From positions 3,494,169 through 3,558,168 of the forward strand of contig OZ025218.1 of assembly GCA_964019055.1 (NCBI GenBank): 64,000 nt of DNA, read 5' to 3'. A program made the position numbers and the translations under genes. Under the pieces are notes generated by a model. It saw only the letters and a list, made by a program, of their open reading frames with translations. It was not told where the DNA came from and did no database searches. Source of the stretch: Anthopleura xanthogrammica (lineage: Eukaryota > Cnidaria > Anthozoa > Actiniaria > Actiniidae). Below are positions 1 to 11,887 of the stretch, in pieces. Each line of letters starts with the position of its first letter. Position 1 is the first letter of the stretch.

Positions 1-184
1 TTTTGCAAACTATTAGCAACAGCCAGTTTTTCAATGTAAACTATGTGCAAGTTGAAAATATTTAATACCAATCCCATAGTCTGACTTTTAAGGGTAACTT
101 TTAATTTGAATGGCTGACATACTGTATAAACGAGGCTAACCCTGTACAAATGAGTCAAAGTTTGCATCGAATTTGAAACTGGTG
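1..184. mobile_element. Partial MITE with a terminus like the 10160-10468 element
   Basis: This stretch repeats the right half of the inverted-repeat element at 10160-10468: the shared blocks include ATAAACGAGGCTAA, CCTGTACAAATGAG and the terminal CATCGAAT..GAAACTGG, followed here too by TA. The left half lies beyond the window edge. It sits inside, or downstream of, the USP39 gene. Confidence 0.65.
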
Positions 185-414
185 TATTTAGCACTTTTAG
201 TTCCATTAGGTTTGCAGCCATAAAAAGGTAGGGTGCAGCTGTAGGTGAAATTATACATTCATCACTTACTTGACTGGAAAGTTTACAACTGTTGGATTTT
301 TCTCAGTAAAATAGGTGTTCTTGGCAAACCTCTGTGGAGACAATAATAACCCATTAAGGAGACTGAAATGGAATACTTAATTATTACATGTGTATATTAA
401 ACTCTTTGTAGTTT

Positions 415-800
415 GTAAGTAGAGTAGTCTTATATGCAGCCGTTCTTTGTGTCGGCCTCAAAATCCCTCCTCACTAATGGCTGCTTACTGCAGCCAGACA
501 TTCCATTCCAATTGTTTGATTTAAGCCAAACAGGAGACAGGCCCATGAAAGGCCGCCCTGTTGATTTATCGGCAGATATAAATAAACAATATGAGCCGGC
601 AGCTTTCCTCTAACATTCAAAACAATGAATGAAACTCCTTTTGTTTTTTCTGGCGCACTTCAGTTCTCGATTTTAGAACTAGAGCCGTGATTGACTAAGC
701 CGTTGGAATGGAATGTATAGCTGTAGTTAGCAGCCGTTAGTGGGGAGGGATTTTGTGACTGACACTAAGAATGGCTGCAAAGGAGACTGAGTAGAGTTGC
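415..800. mobile_element. Foldback MITE with GCAGCC / GGCTGC arms
   Basis: The left arm (about 415-511) and right arm (about 703-800) are inverted copies. Both contain a CAGCCGTT..GGCTGC block around a CAAAATCCCTCC-like core, and an ATTCCATTCCAA block. A single copy of the same block recurs at 19240-19290. No coding capacity is seen. It lies in, or downstream of, the unfinished USP39 gene. Confidence 0.65.
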
Positions 801-1366
801 TTGAATGTTGGCTTTCTCCTGAGTACCATACCGTACTGTGTACTGTGTATCTAATCAGATATCCAGTTAATCACTTCAGTGATTTCTAACCCATACTTTC
901 CTTCGGTCCAGTCAGGTATACAAGCTTAAGGGTAGTCAACAATATTTCTTGAATTGATCAGTGTATAAAGTGAAGATTGAAGTATTTTATTACCCTAAAG
1001 CAGGTGATGAGGTACTGAGGAAGTTTTGTTATCTCAAACTTCTTGATGAATAATTCTTTGTAGGTTTTATATTCCTGGTAAAATTAAAAACAGATTTTAA
1101 AAACTGCATTACACTTGCCAAGTTATTATTATGTCTTATGGACTAGTACAAACCTTTTCAGTTGTTCCATCAAACTTGGACAAAAGTGAAAAAATGGAAA
1201 TCTAAGAAAATGAGGGGAACTAATTGTTAAAAAATTGTTTAGATTATGGGGGGGGGGGGGGGGGGGGGAAAGCACCAGAAATAAAGTGTTATGAAGAAGT
1301 TTTTTTCATTAGTTAATGCTTGTTGCTAGCGATTTTGTCACTGTTGCTGCTGCTAATGTTGCCGCT

Positions 1367-1626
1367 GACACTGTTGTTTTCACAATTGCTGATGTTTTGA
1401 CTGCAAGCTGTATAAGTGTTCATCGGCACTGATGGTTTACAGTGGTTGGTGCATCTGCTGTACATCGCTTGTCAGATCATCTGTGCTGTGATTGGTTGAC
1501 ACTGTTGTTTTCACAATTGTTGATGCTTCGACTGCAAGCTGTATAAGTGTTCATCGGCACTGATGGTTTAGAGTGGTTGGTACATCTGCTGTATATAGCT
1601 TGTCAGATCATCTGTGCTGTGATTGG
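1367..1626. repeat. Tandem duplication, 131-bp period, two copies
   Basis: Two consecutive ~131-bp copies begin with CACTGTTGTTTTCACAATTG and end with CATCTGTGCTGTGATTGG, differing at a handful of bases. A short inverted piece of the same sequence (CCAATCACAACACAGATGAT) occurs at about 1730-1750, so the unit may itself belong to an inverted-repeat element. The poly-G tract at 1250-1268 lies just before. Confidence 0.8.
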
Positions 1627-1896
1627 ATATGGTCAACCTGCTATTACTTGCTAATTCTCCTGAATGATGATATTGCTGCAACTACAATGCTGTTATATAC
1701 AAGTAACTAATAATAAATAACTCTGGAATCCAATCACAACACAGATGATCTATCAACTGGTATATGGCAGATGCACCATCCAGTCTACACCCTCGCCTGA
1801 TGAAATGTCATGATGGTCCTTTCCACAAATGACCCTCAATCGTAAGACAAACCTCAGATAGTATCATTTACTTAATTTAATGTCTGCCTTACTCAC

Positions 1897-4800
1897 CTGT
1901 GGGATGATGTTCTGCTGCAGTTCATCCTGTGGAGTAACAATAAGTAGTTTATGAAGTGACTAAAATTACAAAATATTTCCATTTTGAAAATATGAAGACA
2001 TACCTTGAAGAGAGGAGAAGCCGGTATATCTAAGTTCAGATACAGAAATGGTGATTCTGTAACTTTCTCTAGAGAAACAATTAAGGACAAAGAAATGAGA
2101 AGACATCAAAAAATACTCGAAGCATGGGTGGCGGCGTAGCAGTGAGGACACTCGTCTCTCATCAATGCAATCAGGGTTTGAGCCCCACCAGGCTCGTGTT
2201 ATATGTGAATAGAGTTGCTAGTTGGTTCTCTCTGACTTGTGCTTCAGGGTTTTTCTCTGGAACAAGCGTTCATTTAAAAATGGAAAACTCCATTTAAAAA
2301 TGTAATCACTTCTGAAAACAAGGCTCTCGGAATGATCCCGTATTTCAACCAATAGGAAGTCTTAAAATCATTGGAAGATCATAGATGCGGGATCATACCG
2401 GGAATTGACCAATCAGATTAAGGATTTGTAATACTATACCTAGCCTCTTGGGATGATAATGTGAATCAACCAATCAGGGGGCTTTCATATGGAAAAGTAA
2501 TTATGAACTTGATGACAGCTAAGGTTATCTCCATGACCTTTCTAAGTGACATGACCAAAAAGAATCACAATTCAACATGCATATTCAATACTACAGAGAA
2601 ACGGTGTGTTACTTGTGTTCTGGTGGTTAACTACTTCTCAATGCAAACCTTTTTTTTACACAGAAAGGCTCATAAAAATTTATTTCAAAAATAGCAGTTC
2701 CTATTTGACCTTGAGTCATTACTACATTGACATACATATTAAACTGGTCTCTACTGTTAATTTTTTGGCACCAAATGCACTCCAATTTTCAAACTGATAT
2801 GGTTACAGGAGTTACAATGCCAACCAATCTGAACTTTGATTATTTTATTTGTTGTAGCTAAAACTGAATATAGGAACATAAGATGTGATGTTCGAATCAC
2901 TTTCTTTAGGAAGTTTTAGTTTTTAGCCGAACGACCTGGACTTTAATATCAAGTAAGTTAGCTGTAGCAGGCATTTCAATCAATCAAAAACTGTACAATT
3001 TTTTTTGGGATAGAATACGAATTAACCAATCAGATGATAGATATTGCGATATGAAAAAGTGTGGCCCAGTAGTACAAAATGATGTTATTTTACATTTGAA
3101 TCTCATGGTTACAAAAAATTGAATAATACATATTTATTTGGCTGGAAAATTTAGAGAGTTTAGGACGTACATTGCAAAACAGGCTTGAGAAATGGCTAGC
3201 ACACACATTAGTTGAACTATGTTTATGTTGAAAACTAAAGCCAAAATAATTTCATAGTTTTGGTGGCTCGAAAATGGTGGACAATCAGATTCTCAGTGAA
3301 GAGCAATCTGACATTCAGTTAAATCATCCAGGAGCATAAGAAAAGCTATTTTGTTGAATTGGACAATTCTGTCCATTCAAAAGGGTTTTTATCTATTAAT
3401 CAAACATATGATCATATTACACTGATAAATGTAAGTTAACAATTGAGGTTTTGCCCTCTCAGAAACTGGTCAGAAGAGCACTAGCCTACATTAAAGGCGA
3501 ACAGAGTGCTTATGACCATGACATGTTACCAAAACCTAAAGAACCTCTGAACTTTATCAATACCCAGATAGACCAGATACAAACTATGGCTGTTCAAGTC
3601 AGGTCATTGGCCTATGACTCACGATTTGAATTGTACATGTAGTTTAGGTTTTGCAGACAGAGGGAAGAAAATTCGAAAACCCAAACACAAAGCAATTTTA
3701 CAAAGTGATGATGAACAACATTTCGTGAATACAGTGTACATTATTGACAATTACAGTCCTTTTAGAATTGAAACATTTCAAAATGTAGAAAGTATCAAAT
3801 TACACTCAGTTCATGGTAGGTAGGATTTTGAAAGAAAACCGTAAGATTATGTAGCTTCATGCATTAGCTGAGGGGAAATCATATGGGGCTGGTGCTGACT
3901 GTACAGAACTTTCATTTGTCAGAAAAATCTGTCAACCATAACTGTCCAGTGTCAATTTATATTGTCAATCACCACTAAACTTCAAAAAGGCCGAAGCCTA
4001 TTTTAAGTAAAAGACAATTAAAACTGAAGCTCTTATTACATAATGTTGCTAATCAACTGGTATGATCAATTTGTCATAAGTCCTTAGTATGTTGAGAAAT
4101 TCAGCAAGGGATTCTATATTATACTTCTAGATCGAATTTAAACTAAAACTTATTCAAAATCTGAATACATTAGATTTAGAGCATCCCTTAAAACTGTTAA
4201 AACATATTATGCTCTTTGAATACAAACTGTAAATTCATCAGCAAACATACTAAAGGCAACCATATCAAATGACCATTAGAGGTCAACTTAGTTTGATATT
4301 ACAGTACTCATGAACCATTCAGAACTTAATACTTAACCTACTCTGGGGAGCTCAAGGAGATTGTAGTGCAAACATGATTACCAGTGACAGGTTACCCGTT
4401 TTAGACAATTATTTAGAGAAAACTGTGGGTTGAACTGTTGAATCTGTAGATTACACAGTTGCGCTATTGTTCATAAGGTCAAGATCTACTAGTTGATCTC
4501 CTAACAGAATATTTAGATACTTGAAAAACATTTTTTTTTACTTTATGAGTACACCTAAACATTTTATATTTTTGAAAATTGGTGATCATGATCAAGAGTC
4601 CTGTTAGAAATGTAATTGGAGAAGGTAAAGTGATTCTAAGATACTCATGTACAGTTTTTGATTGATTGAAATGCCTGCTAACTTACTTGATATTAAAGTC
4701 CAGGTCATTCGGCTAAAAAACTAAAACTTCCTAGAGAAAGTGATTCGAACATCACATCTTATGTTCCTAAGGAATCATATCAGTTTGAAAATTGGAGTGC

Positions 4801-7800
4801 ATTTGGTGCCAAAAAATTAACAGTAGAGACCAGTTTAATATGTATGTCAATGTAGTAATGACTCAAGGTCAAATAGGAACTGCTATTTTTGAAATAAATT
4901 TTTATGAGCCTTTCTGTGTAAAAAAAAAGGTTTGCATTGAGAAGTAGTTAACCACCAGAACACAAGTAACACACCGTTTCTCTGTAGTATTGAATATGCA
5001 TGTTGAATTGTGATTCTTTTTGGTCATGTCACTTAGAAAGGTCATGGAGATAACCTTAGCTGTCATCAAGTTCATAATTACTTTTCCATATAAAAGCCCC
5101 CTGATTGGTTGATTCACATTATCATCCCAAGAGGCTAGGTATAGTATTACAAATCCTTAATCTGATTGGTCAATTCCCGGTATGATCCCGCATCTATGAT
5201 CTTCCAATGATTTTAAGACTTCCTATTGGTTGAAATACGGGATCATTCCGAGAGCCTTGTTTTCAGAAGTGATTACATTTTTAAATGGAGTTTTCCATTT
5301 TTAAATGAACGCTTGTTCTGGGTTCTTAGTCGTCCAGACTTGGTTTGATGACAGCAAAAAAAATTATGCTGTTTTCAAGTTCAGTCTAGACTCGGAACCA
5401 TTGGTTTGTGCTCATCCTAGCCAATTCGGGAAAAGGTCTATACTTATTTCTTGAGTGACATATATCTTACCCTGATATTCCTCTTCACCCATTTGTTTAG
5501 CCTTCTCTTCTTCATTCTGTTAACAGGAAAAAATATAAGTTTTTTCTTACGAGAAAATCTTAAGGCCACATTCATTTAATTTTTTAGGCTTGACTTTACC
5601 TCGACAACAATAATCATTATACAAAAGGAAAAAGCTTACATAATAATGGGCATGTTACCTCAGTTTGTGGTACTTTTCTGGAAAATATTTTCATCCTGCC
5701 TTGAAATGACTTAAATATGACACCTTGAAGTTGTGCAAAGAACAATTAAACTTAATTATGACAAGCATAATAACATTGACCTCTGAGTCAATAATTCTAA
5801 AATGCTATTAATATACTCTACGATTATAGCAGTTGTAAGTATTTGAACAAGGAAAGACAAGGCACATGTTTAAAATAACTTCATGTAACATTCGTAAGCA
5901 GATGATGTAAGGGGATGGATAAATGTTTAAATATCGATCTGCTAGCATCTTAGTAAGTGAGTGACACATTTGCATATTCAGACCCTCCCAATAACTCTTA
6001 ATACAAAATAATGTTAACAAAAATGAGATCTTTTAAATTTTCCATGTTTATGAAAATTTAAAAAAATTTTTAAAAAATGTAATGTTAAGTAGTTTAAAAC
6101 TTACTGTTTCTCTTTTTCAAGGACCCTCCTAGTGTTGTGTGTAGTGCATTTAGAAACCATGAAAGGAAGTCAACAGGTTCTCCCTGCTCAGTAAACTGGA
6201 ACCTTTTCTTGCTACACAAAACAACAGCCTAGAAAATAATAATCACAGTTCAATGTTTGCTAAGACTTAGAGTAGAAACTTTTATTTGTATTACAAATTA
6301 ACTGCAGTAAAAACAAAAAATACCAGTCTACACATTCAAGTAGCATCATTGCCAAGTAAGGGCGGATCCAGGGGGGGGGGGGGGGGTGGACTGGATGACT
6401 ATCAAAGGACTATCTCTTTGTTCAAGATTTTTCACATCACATGACATTGACCGTGCACACAATTCAAGATGGCATCGATATTGTTCGAGTACGGTTGATG
6501 AGCATTATAACGTTTAGACTGAAAATCGTTGTTCGTTCCCCTCTATTAACTATGGTCCAACCAACCATTGAATAAAAATCATTACATACAACTGTTCAGG
6601 ATCTGTAAACTGATATCATGACCCCATATTCTAGCTAATAAATATTGATCTCAGAACAGCAGTACCTGAAGCATTTCATGAGGACTAACATGTGCCTTGA
6701 AGTTTCTTGGATTCCAGATTTTTCTTATCAATTCTCCATATCTTTGAACTGGAAAGAGTAAATACACTTTGTTAAAGAACCAGCCCTCGTGTGTTTTTTA
6801 GTTTAGTTTAACCTTACCTAGTTCAAACATGATATCTCCAGGGGGTCTTTTGATATCTTTGTAGTTTTCTTCTCTCAAAAAGAAGTTTCGAATTGTTGGA
6901 ACAAAAGCAAAAGCCTACAGGTTCAGAAAATAGAAAAAATGATATACCAGTAATATCCTTTAAGAAATTGGTAAAAACATTTGCTTTATAATCAAGTATC
7001 AGTACATTACATAACTGCAATAATTATTTTGAATATTACGTGGAGTTGTGAGTTGTGAGTTGTCCATTTTTTCAATGCCATCAGTCAAAAATATAAAAAC
7101 AAGGCGCACTCTGTTTTTGCCTTTTTGCACACTCAAAAAAAAAGAGAGTATTTGATGTTTTTAAGCCATACTATTGGAAAATCCATGGAGAACTGTATAG
7201 TGTTCATAATGTTATGAAAACCAGTCTAAAAACCCATACCATTATGAAAACTGTCTAGAGACCCACAGAAATCATATATTTTCAAAATCTATATGATAAT
7301 GAAAAATAAAATGAAAAAAGGTCAAAGTCATGAAAAATAATTTTTTTCAAATACATGCTCTTTTTTAAAATGCCACAAAGTAATGTGATTTAATTGGTTA
7401 AATTTATCAATTTGTACCATAAAACCCATGAAATCTTAGGTGGGTACAAAAATTCAAAAATTCAAAAACCTTAATTGTTAAAAGGTAGACTGATTGTTAT
7501 TTTAGTTTGATGGCAGCCAAAAACACTTTTTTTTTGCAATTTGGCATTCGAACTTTGGCATCTGACTAATTAAGAAAATCGCAGTAAACAAATGCACTAA
7601 CCTGAAGAACAACATTAAGATAGTCATTGGCTTTAATATTATTCAAACCCACAATACCTAAAGTGAAGGAAGGAAAAATGGAAAGAAGAAATATTTCATG
7701 ATATTCTTTCATAGATTTATGCCAATGCTAACAGTTGACCAGACACAAAGTTCAACAAGAAAAAATCAATCTATAGGAATAATACCAGGTAAATATGCCA

Positions 7801-10800
7801 ATGCCAACAGTTGCCAGACACAAATTTCAACAAGAAAAAATCAATCTATAGGAATAATGTACCAGGCAAATATGTAGTGCCGTCAAAGGCTCTGGATAAC
7901 TTGGCTGATGAATCCATTTGTTTTATGTCTTCTTCTGTGAACGTTGGATTCAATACATACTGTGAAATAATTAGAGTGGAGAAAAACATTATAAAATTAA
8001 TTAGGAATACATAAATAAAACAATAAATGTAACTGAATGGGTGAACGACTACTTGAACTGACTACTTTATTGCATAAAATTTTTATGATACTTTAATTTG
8101 GCCACTTACTACTATTACCCTATTTTCATAAGCATGTGAAATCAGTAGCTGCGAGCTGCATGCAGCTGTTTTTTTGCTGCTGTCAATCAAAACTAATCAG
8201 TTGGTGCCTATTATATTTTTGACTGGCGACAGTGAAAAACGAAATTTCAACAGGCAGCTTGCATCTACAGAGTTTGCATGTCTATGAAAATAGCAGTAAA
8301 GCATGAACAAAAATAATTGTCTTAGCCTTAGGATTGTCTGTAAGTGTCTGTAAGTGGAAAAAAATATATGATGTAATGATTTATACAATGACTTTAATTT
8401 TTCTTTATAAAATTCAATATTTTATTATTTATATTGCGCATGTTCCATGTGAAGATGCTCACTGTCATGTGCATAAATTGCATAAATGACAATGATAATT
8501 AAAAATTACTTAACTAAAGGACGTTGCATTGTTTGTGCACATCTGTTTTGCGCTTATGGCATGGCAATTTTTGACAAGAAAAAGGCTGCATTTTGATATC
8601 ATCTCACTCATAATCGAGAATGGTGACCCCCATTTTTTATTTGCTCGTGGAACTTCTATGCTGGTCTTATTTCACAATGCAAAGTTTGTAGAAAAAAAAC
8701 ATGGGAAACTATTTTTTCCTGCGAAAGTCCTTAATATAACATAATTCTTGCAATGCATGGATGGATAAAGTGCAGTATTATGGGAAAATATTGAGTAAAT
8801 ACCTTGATGTCATCCAGGGAAGAATCAATTACTTCATAATTATCAGGCAGACAGTAAAACTAAAAAAGTAATGACAAATAATAACAATATTAGTCAACAT
8901 TTGTTATATTTTTTTTTTTGTAACATATCACTTCATATTCATTATATCTGTTATTTAAAGTGAATTACAAAATAACTGTAATTATAAATCTTGCTTTCTG
9001 ATTGGTTGATGGCATGTGCATTATCATTGCACACAGCATGTGCGTGCATTTTATTTTATAAAAGAAATAAAAATTTGTTTGCTGTGCTGTGTGTACTTAG
9101 AACTTTTTAGGGCCATATCTTAAATAACTCTTGGGGTTAAAACGTCTTTCCCTCAGTAAGTAAAGTCTATAGAGCTGTTAAGTTATGACATATTTCCTGG
9201 TCCAACTGCCCACAAAAACCGCTAAAATATAGCCAAATACATTTTCAATGATTTAACCTCCACCTGAAACTAGAACCTTAGACAAAAAACCTGTCATGAA
9301 GAAAAAGTAAGAAAAACCTTTATAAAAGTGCTTTTCGTTTTTGAGCTGGAAGTTGTTTTTTTATTCGATTGACGTCACACTTCAAAGCTCTATCGTATTG
9401 CATTGTTGTTAGTTATAAAGCACTTGGGTATAGAGGTTTTGCACCATCACGTGACGGCAGCCATGTTGCATGGCAGGAACATTACAATCGTTTTACATGA
9501 GAAAGAATTCAATTCCCGAGAGAAAAGGGATTTTATTGTTCTGCCATCTAACCGCAGGCAGCCCAAGCTGTATTATGGGTGCAGGCACGTGATGGTGCAA
9601 AATAGCTATTGGCAGAACACTTGAGAACTAGTGTTGAGAAGCACTCTGCTATAACTGTACATGTTGTGCTTCTTGGAATTAACACTTCTATCATGTTTTG
9701 CCAATTCCCATGTGCTTCATAACTGCACAAAGCAGCTACATGCATTTTCTATTTCTTCAATACAGACCTTTAGTGAATGCAGATTAAGAAAAACATGGTG
9801 ATCCACCAGGACACTGTGGGTATATGCATGAGAGTGCCGTCCACGACCTAAAAACATATGGTGACCGTGTATTAGTACAATTCCCATCAAGAACATAATA
9901 TTATAAAAATATGTAAAAATCTAAATAATGGTGATAGTGAGTTATAACTGATTTGATTACCTTGAAAATACCTTCCACAGACCAAACATGCATAGACATT
10001 GATATGCGACAAGGATATTGAGCACAGCTTCTCAAAGTCAAAGTCAAGAACATGCCTGCATATTGAATGATTTATCCAGTTATATAGTAATATATTAAAA
10101 TATAAACAAGCAGGGGTTTGAAATTACGGCTGGTCATCTTACAATGTCAGGCCAGAATACTCCAGTTTCACATTCGATGGAAACCGCTGTTTTTGAAGAC
10201 CACTTCTCATTTGTACAGGCTTAGCCTCGCTTATAAGTCAGCTATTCAACGACATCATTAAAAGTCTGTGGGATTTCAAAACATTGGTATTGTTCAACTT
10301 ACACATTCTTTACATTACGGTTGACTTAGAATGTGCAAGTTGAATAATACCAATCCCAAGGACTTTTAATGGTGCCTTTGAATAGATGACTTATAAACGA
10401 GGCTAAGCCTGTACAAATGAGCCTGTGGTCTTCAAAAACAGCGGTTTCCATCGAATGTGAAACTGGAGTATTGGAACATGTCTGGTCAAATCTTTGCCTT
10501 GCCTGTTATTTTGACAAATGATGTTAACCCAGAAACAAGCTATGACAGAGCTTAAACTAATTTGGCCGATAATCATGACCGGCGACTGATCAGCCATTAT
10601 TTTAAGCCCTGACAAAAGTATAACTTGATTAACACTACTTCAATATACTTTTCAACTAAAGAAACAACCAATATCACATAGTTACCTGTTAATCGTATCC
10701 AGGTAAGGACAATGTCTACTTTGATATTCCTTCTTTTCTATGATAATATGAAAAACATGTATGTCTTGTAAGCTAAATCAGTATTATTTGGGCTACCTGT

Positions 10801-11345
10801 GCCACGCATACCACAGGTAGCCCAATTCAGTTTATTTAGAACATTTTAGAAATAAATAAAAAATACAAATAATTTCCTGTATATTAAATTTTATCTTTTA
10901 AAAACAACCTATTAAATAGCAACAACTTACAGAATAAAGCACACAAAATGGAACATAAGAGGTAAGGATTATTCAAATTTTATATAAACCCCAAATAATA
11001 GCAAAAAACTGTGCAATATTCCAGAAAAAGAGCAAACTGAGAAATTTTAATTATTACATGTGAAATGCAAAATTTAAACTCTAGTCAAATTTAGATAAGA
11101 AGACTCTTTATCTACAAATTCGCTACAAAGTCAGCTCACATGTTTACGAAGTGTGGAATTTGTTAGGCATAAATAATGTTGCTCTAAAGAATGATAAATC
11201 AAAGTTAGAAGTAAGATTGAAGATGCTTTTCATTACCTATAACTCTCTTTTTCTCTTCTTCTTCATCATCATCGCTGTAATCTTCTACTAAAGGTCTTTT
11301 TGAGCCACGTTTCTCTGGCTTTTCAGACTCCATGGATTCCGCCAT
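1897..11345 (-). CDS. USP39: USP39, U4/U6.U5 tri-snRNP-associated ubiquitin-specific-protease-like protein (3' end beyond window)
   Basis: USP39 belongs to the spliceosomal tri-snRNP and is needed for its assembly; it is a USP-fold protein without protease activity. Exons in transcription order: 11237-11345, 10686-10737, 9961-10055, 9768-9847, 8803-8859, 7863-7959, 7602-7657, 6818-6914, 6666-6748, 6105-6228, 5659-5723, 5471-5516, 2004-2068, 1897-1926. Phases join throughout and give 352 residues of roughly 550. The N-terminus is acidic and basic (EDYSDDDEEEEKKR). A zinc-finger UBP domain follows (SRHCPYLDTINR, CSISLSHINVYACLVCGRYF). The USP domain begins at GIVGLNNIKANDYLNVVLQ, where Asp replaces the catalytic Cys, as in known USP39. 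The start ATG at 11345 is chosen because it opens the MAESMESEKPEK tail; an upstream in-frame Met at 11414 is less likely. Exons encoding the rest of the USP domain (after DELQQNIIPQ) must lie left of position 1. Confidence 0.93.
2128..2260 (+). mobile_element. tRNA-derived SINE fragment
   Basis: The segment GGGTGGCGGCGTAGCAGTGAG with the later GGGTTTGAGCCCC resembles pol III A- and B-box spacing of a tRNA-derived SINE. It is followed by a TAGAGTTGCTAG..TTCAGGGTTTTTCTCTGG tail also found near 57530-57580. The SINE is cut off exactly where the foldback element 2261-5317 begins, suggesting the latter inserted into it. Confidence 0.5.
2261..5317. mobile_element. Large foldback transposon in USP39 intron 12
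   Basis: Two long inverted arms, about 2261-2997 and 4648-5317, match over most of their length, including the start AACAAGCGTTCATTTAAAA and the inner end ATCAATCAAAAACTGTACA. The left arm carries about 60-70 extra bases near 2810-2870. CTGG directly flanks both outer ends (2257-2260 and 5318-5321), a candidate 4-bp target duplication. The ~1.65 kb interior carries exon-like open frames. It lies between USP39 exons 12 and 13, so it must be spliced out with the intron. The superfamily is unassigned: no transposase motif was recognised. Confidence 0.8.
3319..3642 (+). CDS. Unrecognised exon-like coding pieces inside the foldback element
   Basis: An open frame beginning about 3331 (EHKKSYFVELDNSVHSKG, then FLSINQTYDHITLIN) ends at a good splice donor, AAT|GTAAGT, near 3429. 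After a very short intron a CCCTCTCAG acceptor near 3465 opens KLVRRALAYIKGEQSAYDHD, continuing PKPKEPLNFINTQIDQIQTM to a stop at about 3640. A further open piece on the same strand (3614-3823) contains RGKKIRKPKHKAILQSDDEQ. Residue composition looks protein-like, but I recognise no family. It may be a remnant transposon gene or a captured host fragment; a chance open frame is also possible. Confidence 0.35.
6371..6387. repeat. Poly-G tract in USP39 intron 9
   Basis: A run of about 17 G residues preceded by GGGCGGATCCAGG. Similar G or C tracts occur at 1250, 23288, 29330, 45257 and 62862, several of them inside or beside MITEs. Confidence 0.6.
7721..7872. repeat. 76-bp tandem duplication that copies the splice donor of USP39 exon 6
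   Basis: Two copies (from 7721 and from 7797) share CAACAAGAAAAAATCAATC and the following TATAGGAATAAT..ACCAGG. Read on the minus strand, the second copy ends in the exon 6 border TTGCCTG|GTACATT, and the first supplies a similar downstream TTACCTG|GTATTAT. Use of the downstream copy would add 76 nt and shift the frame. Confidence 0.75.
8128..8290. mobile_element. MITE copy related to 44061-44244
   Basis: The core TGTCAATCAAAACTAATCAG followed by TTTTTGACTGGCGACAGTGA is the inverse of the core of the palindromic element at 44061-44244. Flanking GCAGCT/AGCTGC blocks form weak arms. It sits in USP39 intron 5. Confidence 0.55.
9428..9612. mobile_element. Palindromic MITE in USP39 intron 4
   Basis: TTTTGCACCATCACGTGA on the left is answered by TCACGTGATGGTGCAAAA (as its reverse complement) on the right, around a centre with AATTCCCGAGAG. 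No coding capacity. Confidence 0.65.
10112..10611. mobile_element. MITE in USP39 intron 2, interrupted by a second MITE
   Basis: The outer element has ends AGGGGTTTGAAAT and ATTTTAAGCCCT. Apart from an internal insertion at 10160-10468, it aligns along its whole length with the uninterrupted copy at 59928-60114 read on the opposite strand; shared blocks include AATGTC.GGCCAGAA, TTGGAAC.TGTC, GGTTATTTTGACAA-like and CTAATTTGGCC. Confidence 0.75.
10160..10468. mobile_element. Inner MITE with TA target duplication
   Basis: Inverted ends CTCCAGTTTCACATTCGATG and its complement bound the element, with long inner arms (GCTTAGCCTCG.TTATAAGTCA; TTGTTCAACTTACACATTC and complement). It is flanked by TA at 10158-10159 and 10469-10470, and the paralogue at 59928-60114 lacks it. 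TA duplication suggests Tc1/mariner-type mobilisation. Confidence 0.75.
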
Positions 11346-11417
11346 CTTGGAATTGCTCACTAGTATCCAGGCTCGCTCTGACGCGTAGACCGCGCCAGTC
11401 CCGCCGAACGCCAAACA

Positions 11418-11887
11418 CAGTAGGGACCTTAAGCACCAGGACGGGAGAACGAGGACGGCGACGTAAAGTCCGAGAAAGAACTAGCGAGATCGCCGTCGGT
11501 TTTCACACAACGTAACACTTAAGCACCAGGACGGTAAAACAAGCAAAAGTTCACCAAATCAAAATACGAACGTGAAGCCAGCACGTTTTCAATACGGTTT
11601 TTCGTGCGCGCGCCGTCGTCCTTGCTGCTGCAGTCCTCGCTAGAACGTGAAAAAGCACCAAGTGACGTTCTGGAGAGGACGGCAACGGCAAGGACGACGG
11701 CGCGCACACGAAAAACCGTTTTGAAAACGTGCTGGCATCATCGTCCACCGTCGCCATCCGCTCCCGTCGTGGATCTTAAGGTTAAGGTTACGTGACGACA
11801 GGACCGACGGCGTTCTCGACCTAGTCCTTTCTCAGACTTTACGTCGCCGTCCTCGTCCTCCCGTCCTGGTGCTTAAGGTCCCTACTG
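11418..11887. mobile_element. Palindromic foldback element ~70 bp upstream of the USP39 start codon
   Basis: The ends CAGTAGGGACCTTAAGCACC and GGTCCCTACTG are inverted, and the arms continue with GGACGGCGACGTAAAGTC and its complement. A second nested inverted pair (CGTTTTCAATACGG.TTTTTCGTG with CACGAAAAACCG.TTTTGAAAACG) fills the centre. It is GC-rich with several CGTC/GACG steps, and lies where the USP39 promoter or 5'UTR is expected. Confidence 0.75.

Noticed and set aside
2461..5117. Near-identical small ORFs at 2461-2694 (+) and 4902-5117 (-)
   Set aside because: They are mirror readings of the two foldback arms, with no independent evidence of coding.
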